The position numbers and the translations under genes are program-made. Positions 50,985 through 60,290 of a stretch of 64,000 nt of DNA are shown piece after piece. Numbering within the stretch: the first letter of the stretch is position 1; the number at the start of each line of letters is the position of its first letter. This DNA comes from SR-FBR-E99 sp963732365 (GTDB lineage Bacteria > Bacteroidota > Bacteroidia > Bacteroidales > VadinHA17). The notes beneath the pieces were generated by a model, which did no database searches, was not told the origin of the DNA, and was given only the letters and a program-made list of their open reading frames with translations. The DNA lies in contig CAVSZC010000007.1 of NCBI GenBank assembly GCA_963732365.1, positions 1-64,000 on the forward strand, given 5' to 3'.

Positions 50985-52077
50985 ATTTGACTTTCCAATT
51001 GTTTAACATCCTTACTAACACTTCGGACTGTTCGGCTGTGTGAGCTGCCGAGACGGTGATCCGTATCAGATGCAATTCCTGTCTGACCGGGTAGCTCACG
51101 AAGGGGGCAATGATACCATTATCCTCGAGGTAGAGGGAGAGACTTTTTGCATTACCGGGAGTCTCGAACATGATGGGGATTATCGGGGTGCAGTCAGAAG
51201 TTGTCCTGAAGCCAAGCGAAATGACCTGCTCCCTGATCCATGCTGCCTTGTTTAATACGTCAGTTCGAAGCTCCGGATTCTCATTCATTATTTTCAGGGA
51301 GGCGATGCCGGCAGCCACCACGGGAGGCGGCAGTGCGGTAGAGGCCTGGTATGTTGATGATTTACGTCTTATTAGGTCTGTCAGCCCTTTGTCTCCGGAG
51401 ATAAAGCCCCCGTAACCGCCCAGAGCCTTGCTCATGGTCTCTGTCTGACAGATATTTTCCTCTGCATGCAGGGAAAAATGTTCAGGCGTGCCCTTTCCGG
51501 TATCACCAAGAATACCTGTTGCATGAGCGTCGTCAACGACCAGAATGCCATTGTGCCTTTTCACCAGCGGGAATATCCTGTCAAGAGGAGCTATCTCACC
51601 TGTAAGTGCAAAAACGCCGTCGGTAATGATCAGGGGAACAGGGCCGGCGTGCTTTTCAAGTAATGCTCCGAGGTGTTCCGGATCACAGTGGCTGTAACTG
51701 TAAACACTCGCGTGCTCTCCCCTTATGGCAGAGATAATGCTTGCATGGGCAGATTCATCGATGAAAACGGAGGAATAGCCTCCCCTGAGAACCTCGATCA
51801 GGATACTGTTCCCCAGGTACCCTGAAGCAAAGACGACAGAATCATCCCTTCCCTTAAACCGTGACAGCTCCCTCTCAAGCTCAAGATGAATATCTGCCGT
51901 TCCAGTCGTGTGGCGCGAGGCAGAAAAATTTACGCCGTACTTTTCAATTGCCTTCGAAGCTGCTTCCTTAATAAGAGGATGACTTGCCAGGCCGAGATAA
52001 TTGTTCCCACCGAAATATGAGTACTTTTTGCCGTTGACAATGGCATAGTTACCGATAGCGCCGCTCAAAACAATCAT
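50971..52077 (-). CDS. Alpha-oxoamine synthase family PLP enzyme (BioF/KBL-like)
   Basis: This 368-aa PLP enzyme is of the type that joins an amino acid with an acyl-CoA. It shows the family blocks NNYLGLASHP, SASRHTTGTADIHLELE, DDAHATGILG and the PLP lysine in TMSKALGGYGGFISG. Close relatives are 8-amino-7-oxononanoate synthase (biotin), 2-amino-3-ketobutyrate ligase and serine palmitoyltransferase; the motifs do not decide between them. It is slightly shorter at the N-terminus than typical BioF. Its operon partner is a dipeptide epimerase rather than biotin genes, so a biotin role is doubtful. Confidence 0.85.
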   Translation of the reverse strand: MIVLSGAIGNYAIVNGKKYSYFGGNNYLGLASHPLIKEAASKAIEKYGVNFSASRHTTGTADIHLELERELSRFKGRDDSVVFASGYLGNSILIEVLRGGYSSVFIDESAHASIISAIRGEHASVYSYSHCDPEHLGALLEKHAGPVPLIITDGVFALTGEIAPLDRIFPLVKRHNGILVVDDAHATGILGDTGKGTPEHFSLHAEENICQTETMSKALGGYGGFISGDKGLTDLIRRKSSTYQASTALPPPVVAAGIASLKIMNENPELRTDVLNKAAWIREQVISLGFRTTSDCTPIIPIMFETPGNAKSLSLYLEDNGIIAPFVSYPVRQELHLIRITVSAAHTAEQSEVLVRMLNNWKVKYENS

Positions 52078-52158
52078 AGGAATCTAATGCTCCGCGATAT
52101 TGAATGCTTCTATCAAAAATACAGTATTATTATTGTAAAAAGAGCATTTCTGCCAGAA

Positions 52159-52249
52159 ACTCTGTGGTTAAGCCTTTTTACCCCAGAGGGCACAGAGTCA
52201 GTGCATGAGTAACACTGCTTCTATTTCCGGAATAGAAGCAGTGTTACTC
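52159..52249. repeat. Two strong inverted repeats behind the blaR1-like gene
   Basis: ACTCTGTG (52159-52166) pairs with CACAGAGT (52191-52198). At 52207-52249 a perfect 19-bp stem (arms starting GAGTAACACTGC) closes on a 5-nt loop. Neither has a T-run, so they are unlikely to be standard terminators. The CTCTGTGG...CACAGAGT pattern resembles short palindromic repeats scattered in many bacterial genomes. Confidence 0.6.
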
Positions 52250-52313
52250 CGTGGCGAAGGAAAATAATCTGATGCCTCCTGCGCCTGTTTGAGAGATGAT
52301 CAATAGCCTGATG

Positions 52314-54086
52314 CTATTCAAGACTGAACTTTACGGGCACCGTGTATTTAACATCAACGGCTTTGCCTCTCTGATGACCGGGTTGCCAGTCGGGCATGTG
52401 TCCAATAACCCTTTCAGCCTCTGCATCCAGAAGAGGATCTACAGTCCTTATGGTCTTTACATTCGTTATCTTGCCCGTTCTGGTAACAACAAAATCAACA
52501 ACTACCGTACCGGTGATTTTCCCTTTTACTGCTTCTGCCGGGTATTTAAGGTTACCTCCTATCCAGGCCATCATTGCATCCTGGCCCCCGGGGAACTGCG
52601 GCATCTCCTCCACTACAACAAAAACATCCTCTCCTGTGGCTTCGCTGCCCACAGCCACAGCCACTGCACTCTTAGCTCCGGCAGCTTGCGATGCCTTAGC
52701 CTTGGTAGTTATCTCTATAACACCATTCCTGCCTCTTTCTCCGTAAAGCTTTACAGCCGTTTCGTCTTTGAAAACATTTATCGAATGTATTGTTTCCGGA
52801 TCAATTGCACCGAGGTCTGTGTCTGTGACCGTACCGTCAAGAACGATAAGAACCTGTGACATATCCACACCGGTTGCAACCTTCACCTCTGCCGGCGGCG
52901 GCGGGGGCGGCGGGGGAGGAACATGAACCGTGTCAGTCATAACGGTAGCCCTGACCATCGTGACTGTGACATCTTTGCCAAACTGAGGTTTCATCACTTT
53001 TGATGCAAAACCGACATAGCTGATAATAAGGAGTCCATCATCAGGAACATTCTCAAGCATGAAGCGTCCCTTCTGATCTGAAACGGTGCCGGTTGTGGTA
53101 CCCTTGAGCATTATGGCAGCGCCTTCCAAAGGAGTGCCATCTTCGCTGACCACGACCCCTTTTATTACTCCGGTCATCTGATACGGCACATTATCAGCGG
53201 CTGAGATGGCGGTATCGGATGCTGTAATACTGTATTCAGGTTCTGCAAATGCATAAAGTATCATGACTGATACGGGAAGTATCAAAAGCAGCCTGAGTTT
53301 TCTGACTGGTGAAGTGACAATATTTTTCATCATGTAAAATCTTTTTTTGTTGAGTGAATAATTGAAGCTGTTACCCAGATCAATGACCGGTGTGCCGGCA
53401 ATCTGGTTCAGAAGTGCTGCCCTGTAAAGTGCCGGGTCGGAAGTTGTCCGGAGTGCCTCCTCATCTGCAAGATATTCGTGATTTTGCCTGATGAACCTGG
53501 CATAGATCCAGACAACCGGGTTGAACCACTGCAGGGTACAGAGCAATCCTGTCAGTAAAAGGTCGAGCCAGTGTCTCTGCCTCACATGGACCATCTCATG
53601 ATTCATTATCTCCCGGGTCTCGGTGTTTGTGAGGGACGGATTGACAACAACCCAGGAGAAGAATGAAAACGGTGTGACATTGGCCGAGTGGCTGACGATT
53701 TTCACGGGCCATCCCTGCAATCTTTCCGAATCCCTGATACTTCTTACTACAGAGAATGACTGCAACAGATACCTGGAAATCATTATCAAAACTCCGACCG
53801 CATATAGCACCAACAGTATTCTTTCCACGGAAAACCCGCCTGAGACTGCGGTCATTTCAAAACCTCCGGCATTGACATCCCCCGGTTGCGCACTCCGGAG
53901 GGCTGGCATTTCTACGATGTAATGAACAGTAATCAAAGGGAACAGAAGTGAAGCGAGGATACCTGTGACCAGATACATCCTGTTCAGAATAAAGTACCTC
54001 TCATTCTGCAGGAAGATCATGTAGACAACCGCAAATCCGGTGATCCAGACCGCAGACTTCATGAGATATAACAGCAATCCTTCCAT
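52314..54086 (-). CDS. BlaR1-like M56 metallopeptidase with TonB-type C-terminus
   Basis: About 590 aa from ATG 54086. The N-terminal part has four membrane segments and the zinc protease motif HEMVH (near residue 160) of the M56/BlaR1 family. Then come a membrane segment (LRLLLILPVSVMILYAF), a carboxypeptidase-regulatory-like domain (GVVVSEDGTPLEGAAIMLKG), a short plug-like segment with a poly-Pro run and, at the end, a TonB C-terminal domain (VVDFVVTRTGKITNVKTIRT). No penicillin-binding sensor is present, so the signal is not beta-lactam binding as in true BlaR1. Its start overlaps the stop of the BlaI-like repressor gene by one base. It probably cleaves or inactivates that repressor on envelope signals. 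Confidence 0.88.
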   Translation of the reverse strand: MEGLLLYLMKSAVWITGFAVVYMIFLQNERYFILNRMYLVTGILASLLFPLITVHYIVEMPALRSAQPGDVNAGGFEMTAVSGGFSVERILLVLYAVGVLIMISRYLLQSFSVVRSIRDSERLQGWPVKIVSHSANVTPFSFFSWVVVNPSLTNTETREIMNHEMVHVRQRHWLDLLLTGLLCTLQWFNPVVWIYARFIRQNHEYLADEEALRTTSDPALYRAALLNQIAGTPVIDLGNSFNYSLNKKRFYMMKNIVTSPVRKLRLLLILPVSVMILYAFAEPEYSITASDTAISAADNVPYQMTGVIKGVVVSEDGTPLEGAAIMLKGTTTGTVSDQKGRFMLENVPDDGLLIISYVGFASKVMKPQFGKDVTVTMVRATVMTDTVHVPPPPPPPPPAEVKVATGVDMSQVLIVLDGTVTDTDLGAIDPETIHSINVFKDETAVKLYGERGRNGVIEITTKAKASQAAGAKSAVAVAVGSEATGEDVFVVVEEMPQFPGGQDAMMAWIGGNLKYPAEAVKGKITGTVVVDFVVTRTGKITNVKTIRTVDPLLDAEAERVIGHMPDWQPGHQRGKAVDVKYTVPVKFSLE

Positions 54087-54472
54087 CACCCTCTCTTTTT
54101 ACGTTGCGACAATTCCATCCGTGCTTCGCTGAGCAGCTCATCAAGTTCACTTACTGACATGTCCTTTTCACGTGCAAAGAACGATGCCATAGCCGGAAAT
54201 GAGTTGTTGAAATAGCCTTCAAGCAGACCAAAAAGCTGGCTCTTTGAGTATTCACTTTTCGACACGAGAGGAAAATAGAGATGTACATTCCCATAGGACT
54301 TGTGATCAACAAATCCCTTTTTCTCCAGTATCCTTACCACGGTTGAAACAGTGTTCCTGGCAGGCTTCGGGTCACTGAACCGATCGCGGATATCCTTGAC
54401 GATCCCCTCTTCCAGTTCCCATATTATTTGCATTACCTGCTCCTCTGCCTTTGTCAGTTGCATCATTTTCAT
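54086..54472 (-). CDS. BlaI/MecI-family transcriptional repressor
   Basis: This 128-aa winged-helix repressor from ATG 54472 shows MQLTKAEEQVMQIIWELEEG, the recognition part PARNTVSTVVRILEKKGFV and a dimerising C-terminal region ending in LSEARMELSQRKKRG. It should bind palindromes upstream of its own operon and be cleaved when the partner M56 protease is activated. The frame opens five codons earlier at a TTG, and I prefer the ATG. The palindromes at 54506-54563 directly upstream fit as operators. Confidence 0.92.
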   Translation of the reverse strand: MKMMQLTKAEEQVMQIIWELEEGIVKDIRDRFSDPKPARNTVSTVVRILEKKGFVDHKSYGNVHLYFPLVSKSEYSKSQLFGLLEGYFNNSFPAMASFFAREKDMSVSELDELLSEARMELSQRKKRG

Positions 54473-54505
54473 CGTTTCTAATGTCAATCCAACAATACAA
54501 ATATA

Positions 54506-54563
54506 TGACTATTTTTCTAGTCATGCAACTATTTTCGCGAAAATTTGACTATTTTTTTAGTTA
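54506..54563 (-). promoter_or_regulatory. Two TGACTA-N6-TAGTYA operators flanking a 14-bp palindrome
   Basis: TGACTATTTTTCTAGTCA at 54506-54523 and TGACTATTTTTTTAGTTA at 54546-54563 are dyads with 6-bp arms (one mismatch in the second), 40 bp apart. Between them lies the perfect palindrome ATTTTCGCGAAAAT (54531-54544). BlaI/MecI proteins bind ACTA/TAGT-type dyads of this size. All three lie within 95 bp of the repressor start. Confidence 0.7.
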
Positions 54564-54688
54564 TTTTAATAACTAACTGATTTAGAGTCTTTTATATGGA
54601 TTTACATGTCAATGCAGTTGAATCAGAATAAAGACACATTCATGTGACAGACAGCATACCGGCTCTATTTCTCCGTCTTTTCCATATG

Positions 54689-56602
54689 TTACTTTTTCAG
54701 GTGTTCTGCAAGGAACTTATCCATTGCATTGTAAAAGTCAAACTGGTTCTTCTCATTATAGAATCCATGCCCCTCATCATCTTTCACCATATATTCAACA
54801 GTTACTCCCCGGTTCCTCAGTGCTTCAACCATCTGGTTGCTCTCATTGATGTTCACCCTGGGGTCATTGGCTCCCTGCGCCACAAACAGAGGTGTTTTTA
54901 TCTTGTCAGCGTGAAGCACAGGAGATGCTTCAGCCATCAAAAGGCTGTCCTTCACAGGGTCTCCTACCATTTCATAAAACATCTGGAGCTGTGGTTCCCA
55001 GTATGGCGGGATAGACTTCATGAAGGTGAACATATTTGCCACACCTACATAATCGACGGCTGCAGCATAAAGATCCGGTGTAAAGGCAACACCTGCAAGG
55101 GTTGCATATCCGCCATAGCTTCCTCCATAAATGGCTATCCTCTCTTTATCGGCTATTCCCTGCTCAACAAGCCAGTTTACTCCGTCCGTGATATCATCCT
55201 GCATGGTTTTGCCCCATTGCTTGAACGATGCTTCCCAGAACTCCCTTCCGTAACCGGTAGAACCGCGGAAGTTCATCTGGAAAACAGCATATCCCCTGTT
55301 GGCCAGGAACTGAACCTCAGGATTGAAGCCCCACTGGTCTCGAGCCCAGGGTCCTCCATGAGGATTGACAACCACCGGCAGTTTTTTTGCTGTCTCCATT
55401 GTATAGCCTTTGGGCAAAGTCAGATAGCCATGAATAGTCAGTCCGTCACGGCTGACATATTCAATTGGATTCATCGTGGCCATCTCCTCAGGGTCAAGCC
55501 ATGGAGCTACGTCAGCTATCTTATCGAGGCTTCCTGAAGCTTTGTCAAAGAGATAATATGTTCCAAAAATTTTGTCGCTTTGGCCGACCACTATATATTT
55601 ATCCTCCGCCTTGTTATTAGACACAAGCCCAAATTCAAAATCTCCAAGCTTGCTTTTGAGGTCACTTATCATATTCTCAAATTCCTCATCGAAGAAGTAT
55701 CTTTCCCTCTTCCATGAAGTGTACCTTGCTGCTGTCAGCACCTTGCGTGCCCTGGAACAGACAAGCAGATCAACATCATAATCCGGATTTTCGTACAGCA
55801 CCTGCTCCTCCTTCCCGGTAACGGGGTCAAAAATGATTGCTGCAGTTTTGTCACGGCCGAGGTTCGATACAGCATAAAACTTTTTGTTATCGAACGTAAA
55901 AAACTGCGGAGACATGGTTTCCTTAAAGGTAGTCGTCAGAATATCCCTGAAAGGCTCCTGTTCAGTATCCCGGTACAGAAGTGATGTATTGACTCCTTCG
56001 ACTACTGCCATTGCGCCCCTCAGCTTTCCCTCATGATCAGTCATCCAGCCTACTATATTACCCGGGTTTTCCGCCAGCATGGTGAGTTCGCCGGTGTTTA
56101 TGTCAAGGCGATAGGGATCAAATATCTGGGAAACACGTTTATTCAGACCTATGATCACATAGTCGTCAATGTCAGGAAGGTCATCAATCATTTCTGTACG
56201 TACTTTCTCGAAGTCTGCCAGTGCCTTGAGGTTTGAACCGTCCTTGTTCACTCCATACAGTTTCAGGTTCTCATCACCGCCTTTATCCTTTATATACAAA
56301 ATACGCTCATTGCTTGCCCAGAAGTAATCGTAAATACTTCTCAGCGTGTCATAAGTGAGCTGGGTTACAGCCTCTTTACCAATCTCCTGTACAAAAATAT
56401 TCATCATACCCTTGTAAGGTGCCATATAGGCATAGTAATTCCCATCGGGAGAAAGCGAAAATCCGGCTTTATCAGGATTTCTGAAGAAATCTTCAACAGC
56501 ATACTGTTTTGCAGGAGGTACTACTCCGGGTTTGCAGCTATAGGCAAGCATAATGACAGCAGCCAATGCCACTGGCCAGAAAAAGAGACTCTTGGTTTTC
56601 AT
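54689..56602 (-). CDS. S9 family prolyl oligopeptidase-type lipoprotein
   Basis: This 637-aa serine peptidase has a lipoprotein signal (VALAAVIMLAYSCKPG). An N-terminal beta-propeller region (about 40-370) is followed by the alpha/beta-hydrolase domain with nucleophile Ser in GGSYGGYATL (about 493), Asp in QGANDPRVN (about 579) and His in DDEGHGF (about 611). Such enzymes cut short peptides, often after Pro or in the acylaminoacyl manner, in the periplasm. It stands alone between the BlaI-like operon and the acyl-CoA synthetase. The exact specificity is not clear. Confidence 0.92.
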   Translation of the reverse strand: MKTKSLFFWPVALAAVIMLAYSCKPGVVPPAKQYAVEDFFRNPDKAGFSLSPDGNYYAYMAPYKGMMNIFVQEIGKEAVTQLTYDTLRSIYDYFWASNERILYIKDKGGDENLKLYGVNKDGSNLKALADFEKVRTEMIDDLPDIDDYVIIGLNKRVSQIFDPYRLDINTGELTMLAENPGNIVGWMTDHEGKLRGAMAVVEGVNTSLLYRDTEQEPFRDILTTTFKETMSPQFFTFDNKKFYAVSNLGRDKTAAIIFDPVTGKEEQVLYENPDYDVDLLVCSRARKVLTAARYTSWKRERYFFDEEFENMISDLKSKLGDFEFGLVSNNKAEDKYIVVGQSDKIFGTYYLFDKASGSLDKIADVAPWLDPEEMATMNPIEYVSRDGLTIHGYLTLPKGYTMETAKKLPVVVNPHGGPWARDQWGFNPEVQFLANRGYAVFQMNFRGSTGYGREFWEASFKQWGKTMQDDITDGVNWLVEQGIADKERIAIYGGSYGGYATLAGVAFTPDLYAAAVDYVGVANMFTFMKSIPPYWEPQLQMFYEMVGDPVKDSLLMAEASPVLHADKIKTPLFVAQGANDPRVNINESNQMVEALRNRGVTVEYMVKDDEGHGFYNEKNQFDFYNAMDKFLAEHLKK

Positions 56603-56949
56603 AGGTTCTGATTGTTGCTTATTAAAATGTAATTTGAAATGGTTCTGTCAGATAAGAAGAAAATCAAATTTACAGTTTAATATTGCTGAAGTCAATTATT
56701 TTTTATAGCGGACGAAGGACTAACAATCGGGTTCAACCAAAGCAGCGCTGCCTGCCGCCTGCTATAATTCCCCTTCCATCTTTTCATTGCCGCATGAGAG
56801 GAAATACTCAAAGCCGGGCCTCAGTTTATCGGTATAGCCCAGATACCGTTTTCCGCATCGCCCCCGGAGGAGTGATGCAATAACTAAATAAACTTGACTT
56901 GACACTGATCAAAGCTTAACTTTGAGAACAAACCCCAAACCATAATCGC
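56603..56949. other. Intergenic, no secure gene
   Basis: About 350 bp separate two divergent genes. A short minus-strand frame ending near 56761 could encode about 40 residues but has no clear start or family. Both promoters should lie here; I could not place them. Confidence 0.4.
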
Positions 56950-58869
56950 ATGAATACCATAATCGACTTGCTTGAAAACAGCGCAGCCAGGTTTGCCGGC
57001 AACCCCTACCTGCTTGAAAAGAAGACTGACAGGTATGAGGCCATCACATACAGTGAGACCAAAGAAGAGGTCTACAAGGTTGCCGCCGGATTCATTTCAT
57101 CAGGGCTCAGGAAGGGGGACCGCGTTGCGCTGATCTCCGAGTCGCGCACCGACTGGGTAATAAGTGAGCTGGGCATCCTGCATGCAGGGGCAATTAACGT
57201 CCCTCTCTCAATTATGCTCAAGGAAGGCGCTGACCTCAAATTCAGGCTTGAGCATTCTGAGACAAGGTGGGTGATCGTCTCGGGAAACCAGTCAGATAAG
57301 ATTACCAATATCAGAAAAGAGCTTCCGAAAGTTGAAAGGATAATTCTTCTTGACAGGAAGGAAACCTATGGCAGCGATGAGGTATGGCTGGGCGACATTA
57401 AACTGCTTGGAGAGGAGTACCTCAAAGCAAACCGTGAGAGGTTCATGGAGATCATCCATTCAATAGGGCCCGATGACTATGCAAACATTTCATACACCTC
57501 TGGCACAACGGCTGATCCGAAAGGAATAATACTGACCCACCGTAACTACACAGCCAATATAGAACAGACACTCACCCTCATGGATGTGCCTTCGTGGTGG
57601 ACCACTCTTCTGATCCTGCCGTGGGATCACTCCTTCGCCCACACCGTAGGCATCTATATAATGATGGCCACCGGAGCCAGCCTTGCAGCCGTGCAGTCGG
57701 GTAAATCATACCTTGACAGCCTGAAGAATATCCCAACCAACATCAGGGAGATCAGACCTGTATTCCTGCTCAGTGCACCTGCCCTGGCTAAAAACCTCAG
57801 GAAGGGGATCGAGAAGGGGATCAGGGACAAGGGAGGTTTCATTGAGAAATTATTTAACCATGCCATGAAGACCGCCTACAGGTATAACGGCATCGGATGG
57901 GACAGGGGAAAAGGGATGAGGATCTTCCTCAAACCCTTATACAAGTTATATGACATCATTTTATTCAAAAAAATAAGGGCCAGCCTCGGAGGGAGACTCA
58001 AGTTCTTCTTCGGCGGGGCAGCACTGCTCGACATCGAGCTGCAAAGGTTCTTCTATGCGATAGGAATTCCGATGCTGCAGGGCTACGGCCTGTCAGAGGC
58101 CTCTCCCGTAATCTCGGGAAACACCGAGCTGAGGCATAAACTCGGATCTTCAGGTACAGTGGTAAAAAAGCTTGAGCTGAATATCTGCGACGACCAGGGG
58201 AGCGAGCTGCCGACCGGTGCAAAGGGAGAGATAGTTATCCGGGGAGAAAATGTGATGAAAGGCTACTGGAAGAATGAAAAGGCCACGAGGGAAGTGTTGC
58301 GCGACGGGTGGCTCCATACAGGTGATATGGGATACGTCGATGAAGACGGATTCCTCTATGTCCTCGGCAGGTTCAAAAGCCTGCTCATTGCTGACGACGG
58401 GGAAAAATACAGTCCTGAGGGTATAGAGGAGACCATAACAGACCGCTCAGCATATATCGATCAGTTCGTGCTGTACAATAACCAGAACAAATACACCACC
58501 GCACTCCTGGTACCCAATAAGGAAGCCATTATGAGATGGGCTAAAAGTCACAATATCAATCTGTCAGAGGTCAAGGGTCAGGAAGCGGTGCTTGCGGAGA
58601 TTGACTCAGTGATAAGCCAGTATAAACCGGGCGGCACCTATGATGACCTTTTCCCCTCAAGGTGGCTGCCGGCAGCTGTTGCCATCATTGCTGAACCGTT
58701 TTCAATTGATAACGGGCTGATAAACAGTACCGGCAAAATGGTACGGGCCAAAGTTGTTGAACATCATAAGGGCAAAATTGATTACCTGTATACTCCGGAA
58801 GCTAAAAACATCATAAACCAGCAGAATCTTGAGGCAATAAGGATTCTATTCGGCCTCAGTCAGCATTAG
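56950..58869 (+). CDS. Long-chain acyl-CoA synthetase (AMP-forming)
   Basis: This 639-aa enzyme of the ANL superfamily activates fatty acids with ATP and CoA. The P-loop-like motif ISYTSGTTADPKGIILTH (about 178-195) and the YGLSEASPVIS block are complete. The adenylate-binding YWKNEKATREVLRDGWLHTGD and the hinge GRFKSLLI follow. The C-terminal lysine region near INSTGKMVRAKV matches the catalytic Lys loop. It stands alone on the plus strand. The protein is likely cytosolic or loosely membrane-bound. The acyl length preference cannot be read. Confidence 0.93.
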   Translation: MNTIIDLLENSAARFAGNPYLLEKKTDRYEAITYSETKEEVYKVAAGFISSGLRKGDRVALISESRTDWVISELGILHAGAINVPLSIMLKEGADLKFRLEHSETRWVIVSGNQSDKITNIRKELPKVERIILLDRKETYGSDEVWLGDIKLLGEEYLKANRERFMEIIHSIGPDDYANISYTSGTTADPKGIILTHRNYTANIEQTLTLMDVPSWWTTLLILPWDHSFAHTVGIYIMMATGASLAAVQSGKSYLDSLKNIPTNIREIRPVFLLSAPALAKNLRKGIEKGIRDKGGFIEKLFNHAMKTAYRYNGIGWDRGKGMRIFLKPLYKLYDIILFKKIRASLGGRLKFFFGGAALLDIELQRFFYAIGIPMLQGYGLSEASPVISGNTELRHKLGSSGTVVKKLELNICDDQGSELPTGAKGEIVIRGENVMKGYWKNEKATREVLRDGWLHTGDMGYVDEDGFLYVLGRFKSLLIADDGEKYSPEGIEETITDRSAYIDQFVLYNNQNKYTTALLVPNKEAIMRWAKSHNINLSEVKGQEAVLAEIDSVISQYKPGGTYDDLFPSRWLPAAVAIIAEPFSIDNGLINSTGKMVRAKVVEHHKGKIDYLYTPEAKNIINQQNLEAIRILFGLSQH

Positions 58870-58907
58870 TTACCGGTACCATAATCTATAGCTTCGTCTG
58901 CCTGGTT

Positions 58908-59273
58908 TTAATATGGTGGCTTATGATGAACAGCAAGCCGACGACAATGAACGGTAAGGATAATAATCAATACTGACGTTATCGCCTGCCCTGCTGACTG
59001 CGTCCTGTCAAAATTATGATTGTAAATGAACAGACTGAATCCCAGCCCCAGCAGTATGAACAGGATCCCTCCCAGAAACTCGTACTTCCAGGCGAATATC
59101 AAAAACGCAATCAGCATGAAAGATGGAATCAGGTGCATCATCAACGCCCCAAGATTCTGAAAGAAGGTTCTCTCAGACGAGAATGAATCAGAGGCGAACA
59201 TGCTTATGAAAAGGATTGCCAGGATACACAATACCCTTGGTGCCCAGTGAACTATCTTTACGCTTGTTTTCAT
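58908..59273 (-). CDS. Small four-helix membrane protein
   Basis: From ATG 59273 the 121-aa protein has four membrane segments (ILAILFISMFASDSF; LMMHLIPSFMLIAFLIFAW; FILLGLGFSLFIY; ITSVLIIILTVHCRRL). The pattern is that of an uncharacterised membrane domain common in Bacteroidota. A longer frame to 59309 adds a polar N-terminus and is less likely. It stands alone, convergent with the acyl-CoA synthetase. Confidence 0.7.
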   Translation of the reverse strand: MKTSVKIVHWAPRVLCILAILFISMFASDSFSSERTFFQNLGALMMHLIPSFMLIAFLIFAWKYEFLGGILFILLGLGFSLFIYNHNFDRTQSAGQAITSVLIIILTVHCRRLAVHHKPPY

Positions 59274-59513
59274 GATATTTTCACGTTTTGTATAATCAAA
59301 GTTAGTCAACTATACAGATGAAGTCAATTTTATTTTAACTCCGGGTATAAACCTCCTGATAATCTTACGGTCAATGGGATGAAGCCTGGTGAATCCTTAA
59401 GTGATATAAGTTTTTATACTTACGTGTTTTAATAAATTAGGTGGCACCTTTGCAGAGTTAATTCGGGGGATGAGGTATCAAAGCCTATTTTGAACAAAGA
59501 ATAAATAATAACA

Positions 59514-60290
59514 ATGGTAAAGCTCCCATTCTGGGTCTTCAGGGGTTTGTACTGGTACCTTGACAAACTGGACAAGGACCATCAGCTGGCATTCATGAAT
59601 TTCGGTTATGCCGATACGGGGAAGATGATTGACCTCGACGGAAAGGATGAAATTAACCGTTATCCCATACAGCTATACCACCATGTTGCAGAAATGATTG
59701 ACCTTTCCGGGAAGGATGTTGTGGAGGTTGGTTCGGGACGGGGCGGCGGACTTTCATATGTAACCAGAAGATTCAGCCCGGCATCATCCACCGGAGTAGA
59801 TATCGAAAAGAGTGCTATCGTCTTCTCGAACAGGATGTTCGGGAATGAGAGGCTTAAATACATTGCAGGCAATGCGCACAGCCTTCCCCTGCCTGACGGG
59901 TTCTGCGACGTAGTGATGAATGTAGAGTCTTCTCACAGGTATCTTTCGATGCATTCATTTGTCAGGGAAGTTTACAGGATACTTAAGCCTGAAGGACATT
60001 TTCTTTTTACCGACTTCCGGCCTGAACACCAATGGAGCGATACGATAGATCTTATAAAGGAAACCCGATTCAATATCATTGAGGAGAAGGATATAACCGG
60101 CAATGTTGTGAAGGCCCTTGAAAAAGACTCTGAACGGAGGGAGAAACTGGTAATGAAATATGCGCCGAAGGTTCTGCGCAACAGCATCCTGAATTTCTCA
60201 GGGGCAAAGGGGACTTCCACCTACGAACACTTTCTTAACAGGAAGTTTGTTTACAGGTCATTCGTTTTGCAGAAGGACGGAATCCGCTGA
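59514..60290 (+). CDS. SAM-dependent methyltransferase (class I)
   Basis: This 258-aa methylase has the AdoMet site VVEVGSGRGGGLSYVTRRF, the acidic residue in TGVDIEKSAI and the motif NAHSLPLPDGFCDVVMNVESSH. These resemble enzymes that act on lipids or polyketides (the phthiotriolone-methyltransferase-like group), but the substrate here is unknown. It has no signal peptide. It stands alone and is convergent with the sialidase, ending one base before it. Confidence 0.85.
   Translation: MVKLPFWVFRGLYWYLDKLDKDHQLAFMNFGYADTGKMIDLDGKDEINRYPIQLYHHVAEMIDLSGKDVVEVGSGRGGGLSYVTRRFSPASSTGVDIEKSAIVFSNRMFGNERLKYIAGNAHSLPLPDGFCDVVMNVESSHRYLSMHSFVREVYRILKPEGHFLFTDFRPEHQWSDTIDLIKETRFNIIEEKDITGNVVKALEKDSERREKLVMKYAPKVLRNSILNFSGAKGTSTYEHFLNRKFVYRSFVLQKDGIR

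Noticed and set aside
56761..56891. Minus-strand frame of about 40 codons with a protein-like tail (RPGFEYFLSCGN)
   Set aside because: It has no start codon in a good place, no family and no terminator, so chance or an old remnant cannot be told apart.
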